This document shows, piece after piece, positions 61,455-64,000 of a DNA stretch of 64,000 nt; within the stretch, counting starts at the first letter, position 1; the number at the start of each line of letters is the position of its first letter. The position numbers and the translations under genes are program-made. The notes below the pieces were generated by a model that saw only the letters and a list, made by a program, of their open reading frames with translations, was not told the origin of the DNA and did no database searches. Source of the DNA: Burkholderiales bacterium 8X (GTDB taxonomy: Bacteria > Pseudomonadota > Gammaproteobacteria > Burkholderiales > Burkholderiaceae_C). The stretch covers positions 4,554,863 through 4,618,862 of the forward strand of contig LR732703.1 of NCBI GenBank assembly GCA_902506565.1. The letters run 5' to 3'.

Positions 61455-62417
61455 ATGTCGAATGCCTTCTTTCTCGACCTCTCGCGGCTCGCGGCCACCC
61501 ATCCTCGGCTGATCGATCGCGGCATCGGGCTCGATCGCGCACCGGCCGCCGGTTGGCTGGCGCTGCAGGCAGCGGCTTTGTGGCCGACCTGGCGCTGGAT
61601 GGCCGAGCGCATGCAGGACGGCTCGGACGATCCGCTCGGCCTGCTGGCGATCGCCGCCTTGCTGGCCGTGGCCTGGACGCATCGCAAAAGCCTGCGGCCA
61701 TCGCCCAGCCTCGGCTGGCTCGCGTTGGCAGCGGTGGCGAGCGTGGCGGCCACGGTGGCCACCACCGGCGTCGGCGCGCTGCCGCCGGCGATGCCGCTCG
61801 CCGCCGCGCTGCTGGCCGTCGCCGCGATGGGTTGCGGCTTGCTGGCCTTTCTTCCGCGGAGCGTCGCCGCGGCGCCGGTCATCGGGCTGGCGGTGCTGGC
61901 GCTGCCCCTGCTGTCGTCGCTGCAGTTCTATGCCGGCTATCCGCTGCGCGTGCTGACTGCCGAGGCCAGCCGCTGGTTGCTGGCGCCGGCCTTCGAGGTG
62001 ACCCGGCAAGGTCATACGCTGTTGGTCGACGGTCGATTGATCATCGTCGACGCCCCGTGCTCCGGCGTGCAGATGGCCTGGTTCGGCTACTTCACCGCCT
62101 GCGTGGTGGCGCTCTGGCTGCAACGCTCCGGACGGAGCTTCGCGGCACGGCTGCCCGCCGTCGGCATGCTGGTGCTGACGGGCAACGTGCTTCGCAACAG
62201 CCTGCTGGTGGCGTTCGAAGGCGCCGGGCATCCGGCAAGTCCTTGGCTGCACGATGCGATCGGATTGGTCCTGCTGGCGTTGGTCTGTGTCGGCATCGCC
62301 AAAGCGATGGGGCTGGGCGGATCGCCGCGCGAGGCGAGCTCGGCTTTGACCGGCTGCGCTGCGTGGGCCGATCCGGCCCGCGGACGCTTGCCGGCGGGAC
62401 GAGGAGTTCGGTCATGA
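61455..62417 (+). CDS. Exosortase dedicated to the VIT/VWA protein
   Basis: 320 residues, about eight membrane helices. The exosortase triad is visible: Cys202 in 'VDAPCSGVQMAWF', Arg247 in 'GNVLRNSLLVAFEG' and His266 in 'WLHDAIGLVLLAL'. Exosortases cut PEP-CTERM-type tails and probably transfer the protein to an anchor. The gene starts ten bases after its likely substrate and overlaps the next gene by four. NCBI-style names such as XrtQ may apply; I cannot confirm the subtype. The last 35 residues are an extra Ala/Arg-rich tail. Confidence 0.88.
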   Translation: MSNAFFLDLSRLAATHPRLIDRGIGLDRAPAAGWLALQAAALWPTWRWMAERMQDGSDDPLGLLAIAALLAVAWTHRKSLRPSPSLGWLALAAVASVAATVATTGVGALPPAMPLAAALLAVAAMGCGLLAFLPRSVAAAPVIGLAVLALPLLSSLQFYAGYPLRVLTAEASRWLLAPAFEVTRQGHTLLVDGRLIIVDAPCSGVQMAWFGYFTACVVALWLQRSGRSFAARLPAVGMLVLTGNVLRNSLLVAFEGAGHPASPWLHDAIGLVLLALVCVGIAKAMGLGGSPREASSALTGCAAWADPARGRLPAGRGVRS

Positions 62418-63094
62418 CCGCCAGGCTCCCCGCGAACCGTTGGACGACCGCGACCGCGACCATGAGCATCACGGCCCGCTTCGCGAACTTGGCGGAAGGC
62501 GTCGAGCAGCTGTTCGCCAATCGGTTTGCGAACCGAATCCTGCACAAGGCCTTCTTCGCGCTGGCCATGGCGCTTTGCTTGACCTGGTCGCTGGCCTCGG
62601 CATTGCACATCCGGTCGACGTCCGCCTCGTCCCCGGCTGTCTCGTCGCGGGCGGCTTCGACTTCGGCATCGGCCCTGCACGAATGGCCGGCCACCTGGGA
62701 CGGCCTGCCGCTCCGGCCGCTCGCCCTCTCCGCGGTCGAGCAGCGTTTCGCGGACCGCTTTCCAGGCTCCTTGGCGCGGCTCACCGACGGCCGCGAGACA
62801 CTGGTGTTCCGCCAGGTCCTCGAGCCGACCCGCATGCTGCATCCGGCTGCCGATTGCTACCGCGCGCTCGGCTATCGCCTGCAGCAGCAGCGGCTGGAGC
62901 GGGACGCCGCCGAGCGGCTCTGGCATTGCTTCGTCGCGGTCGATGCCGCCGGCCGCAAGTTGCGGGTCTGCGAACGCATCGTGGATGCGAAGGGTGTTGC
63001 TTTTACGGATACTTCGGCCTGGTACTGGGCGGCGGCCAGCGGCCGCTCCGCCGGACCGTGGCAAGCTCTGACCCTGGCCCGAAGGATCGAGTGA
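62414..63094 (+). CDS. EpsI-like periplasmic protein of the exosortase unit
   Basis: 226 residues. One membrane helix (about 50-68) anchors a periplasmic domain of about 145 residues with 'RQVLEPTRMLHPAADCYRAL', 'ERLWHCFVAVDAAGRKLRVC' and 'FTDTSAWYWAAASGRSAGPW'. The 'HPAADCYRALGY' segment recalls the 'HxPxxCxxxxGW' region of EpsI/DUF3485 proteins that accompany exosortases. Four conserved-looking Cys/His residues could be functional. Start overlaps the exosortase stop (ATGA). Family assignment tentative. Confidence 0.65.
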   Translation: MTARLPANRWTTATATMSITARFANLAEGVEQLFANRFANRILHKAFFALAMALCLTWSLASALHIRSTSASSPAVSSRAASTSASALHEWPATWDGLPLRPLALSAVEQRFADRFPGSLARLTDGRETLVFRQVLEPTRMLHPAADCYRALGYRLQQQRLERDAAERLWHCFVAVDAAGRKLRVCERIVDAKGVAFTDTSAWYWAAASGRSAGPWQALTLARRIE

Positions 63095-63101
63095 GACGGA
63101 T

Positions 63102-64000
63102 TTGAAGAAGGCGCTGCTTTTCCTGCTTTTCGCGGCCTTGGCGCTGCTGCTGACCACGCTGGTGGCCCTGGTGCTGGTGTTGAAGATCGCGCTGGCGCCG
63201 AGCGCCGACGAGTGGCCCGCCCGCTTCAAGGTCGGGCCGGCCACGCTCGAGATCGGCGTCCCCACCGCGCTGCGCCTGGCCACGTCATCGTGGTTCGCGC
63301 CGTGGTTCGCCGGCCGCCGCTTCGATACGCCGCAGGGCCCGGTGCAGGTCGGCTGGAACGAGGCATCCAACACGCTGCAGCTCGACTGCGCGCCTTGCGC
63401 GGTCCAGGTGCCGTCGCTGGGCACCGAGCCGCTCCGGCTCGATCGTCTCCGCCTGACGGCCCGGCGCGACGGTGGCACGCTCAACGGCATGCTGGAAGCC
63501 TTGCCCGCCGCCACGGCACCGAGCGCGACGGCGAGCGACGGCGGCGAGAACCTGCTGCGCGCCCGCTGGGACGGCCGCCTGACGCAGAAGGCACTGCAGC
63601 TCGACATCCATGTCGCCGAAGCGCCGATCGCCCGCTGGTACACCGCGCTGGCGCCGTCGATTCCCGAACTGCAGCGCGCCCGCATCGACGGATCGCTGGA
63701 GGCGCGGGTGCAGCTCGGGCTGCCTTCCGGACGTTACTCGGTGCAGCCACAGATTTCGCAGTTCGAAGTGCAGGGTCTCGGCACCGAGGCGATGCTGAAC
63801 GCCCGCAGCAGCTGCGGCCCGCCGGCCCGGCTCGCCACCGACAGCTGGCTGGCCCGCGCGGTGGTGGCCGCGGAAGACCAGCGCTTCTTCAGTCATCCGG
63901 GCTTCGACGTGGTCGAGATGCTGGCCTCGCTCGAAGGCAACCAGAAGGCCGGGCAGGTGGAGCGCGGCGGCAGCACGATCACGCAGCAGCTGGCGCGCCT
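63102..64000 (+). CDS. Membrane protein with GT51 transglycosylase domain (partial)
   Basis: At least 299 residues, open to the window edge. The likely start is a TTG at 63102 (LKKALLFLLFAALALLL), 7 bases after the previous stop; no ATG lies nearby in frame. One N-terminal membrane helix, then about 215 residues of beta-rich sequence ('LQLDCAPCAVQVPSLGTEPL', 'IPELQRARIDGSLEARVQLG') reminiscent of AsmA-like domains, then a GT51 core: 'VVAAEDQRFFSHPGFDVVEM' with the catalytic Glu and 'ERGGSTITQQLARL'. It should polymerise lipid II. Belongs to the exosortase operon by spacing. Confidence 0.8.
   Translation, partial: MKKALLFLLFAALALLLTTLVALVLVLKIALAPSADEWPARFKVGPATLEIGVPTALRLATSSWFAPWFAGRRFDTPQGPVQVGWNEASNTLQLDCAPCAVQVPSLGTEPLRLDRLRLTARRDGGTLNGMLEALPAATAPSATASDGGENLLRARWDGRLTQKALQLDIHVAEAPIARWYTALAPSIPELQRARIDGSLEARVQLGLPSGRYSVQPQISQFEVQGLGTEAMLNARSSCGPPARLATDSWLARAVVAAEDQRFFSHPGFDVVEMLASLEGNQKAGQVERGGSTITQQLAR

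Noticed and set aside
59384-61882. 832-codon minus-strand open frame opposite the VIT/VWA gene
   Set aside because: Mirror of a well-supported gene; His/Arg/Gln-rich and without any recognisable domain.

Overview
The window is a GC-rich, gene-dense chromosomal segment of a beta-proteobacterium. The complete aerobic benzoyl-CoA (box) pathway, a LivHMGF-type transporter, a phasin, chromosomal parAB with parS sites, and the gene order mnmG-rsmG-lysE-parA-hydrolase-parB all point to Burkholderiales, most likely Comamonadaceae close to Variovorax. This is inference from gene content; there is no rRNA gene to confirm it. I see no rRNA, tRNA, CRISPR array or intact insertion sequence.

Layout. (1) 71-2535: an accessory, visibly AT-richer patch holding a membrane protein of unknown function and, on the minus strand, what looks like a graveyard of polymorphic-toxin/immunity cassettes: an EndoU-like toxin C-terminus broken by one extra base, its overlapping MafI-like immunity gene broken by an in-frame TAG, an intact CdiI-type immunity gene, a small partner gene and an 82-residue remnant. 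(2) 2545-4097: an intergenic stretch with a minus-strand terminator and an 18-bp palindrome, then an unrecognised 383-residue protein. (3) 4190-19571: the benzoate island. Minus strand: boxR, boxC, boxB, boxA, MaoC-like. Plus strand: DUF4863, boxD-type aldehyde dehydrogenase, benzoate-CoA ligase, alpha/beta hydrolase, then a five-gene branched-chain-type ABC importer. TGCA repeats lie over the putative boxC promoter and flank the divergent boxR/DUF4863 promoters, fitting a BzdR/BoxR repressor that senses benzoyl-CoA.

(4) 19638-32453: mixed functions, including a YidD-like protein, DUF4142, an SDR, Ku with an adjacent MerR-TPR gene, a YcnI-PCuAC fusion, a bacteriophytochrome kinase, an AsmA-like protein, a thioesterase and a uracil-type permease. 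(5) 32578-45211: core chromosome and cell-division genes: minCDE, phasin, RcnB-like, cobalamin adenosyltransferase, an FAD-linked oxidase, a CsgG-like lipoprotein, and the tightly packed mnmG-rsmG-lysE-parA-hydrolase-parB operon with two parS sites inside mnmG and rsmG. This arrangement usually sits near the replication origin. (6) 45212-54173: a 13-bp minisatellite, transglutaminase, DUF1328, GST, an FeS-type photolyase overlapping an MFS gene, an OYE-family reductase, a metal-binding HMA protein, a TIGR04325-like methyltransferase and a TerB-like protein.

(7) 54252-64000: a cell-envelope block: CreBC-like two-component system, PBP1A, then a compact exosortase unit made of a VIT/VWA protein with a PEP-CTERM-like tail, a dedicated exosortase, an EpsI-like periplasmic protein, and a membrane protein with a GT51 transglycosylase domain that runs off the right edge. 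This last unit, and the broken EndoU/MafI-like pair at the left, are the most interesting parts of the window.
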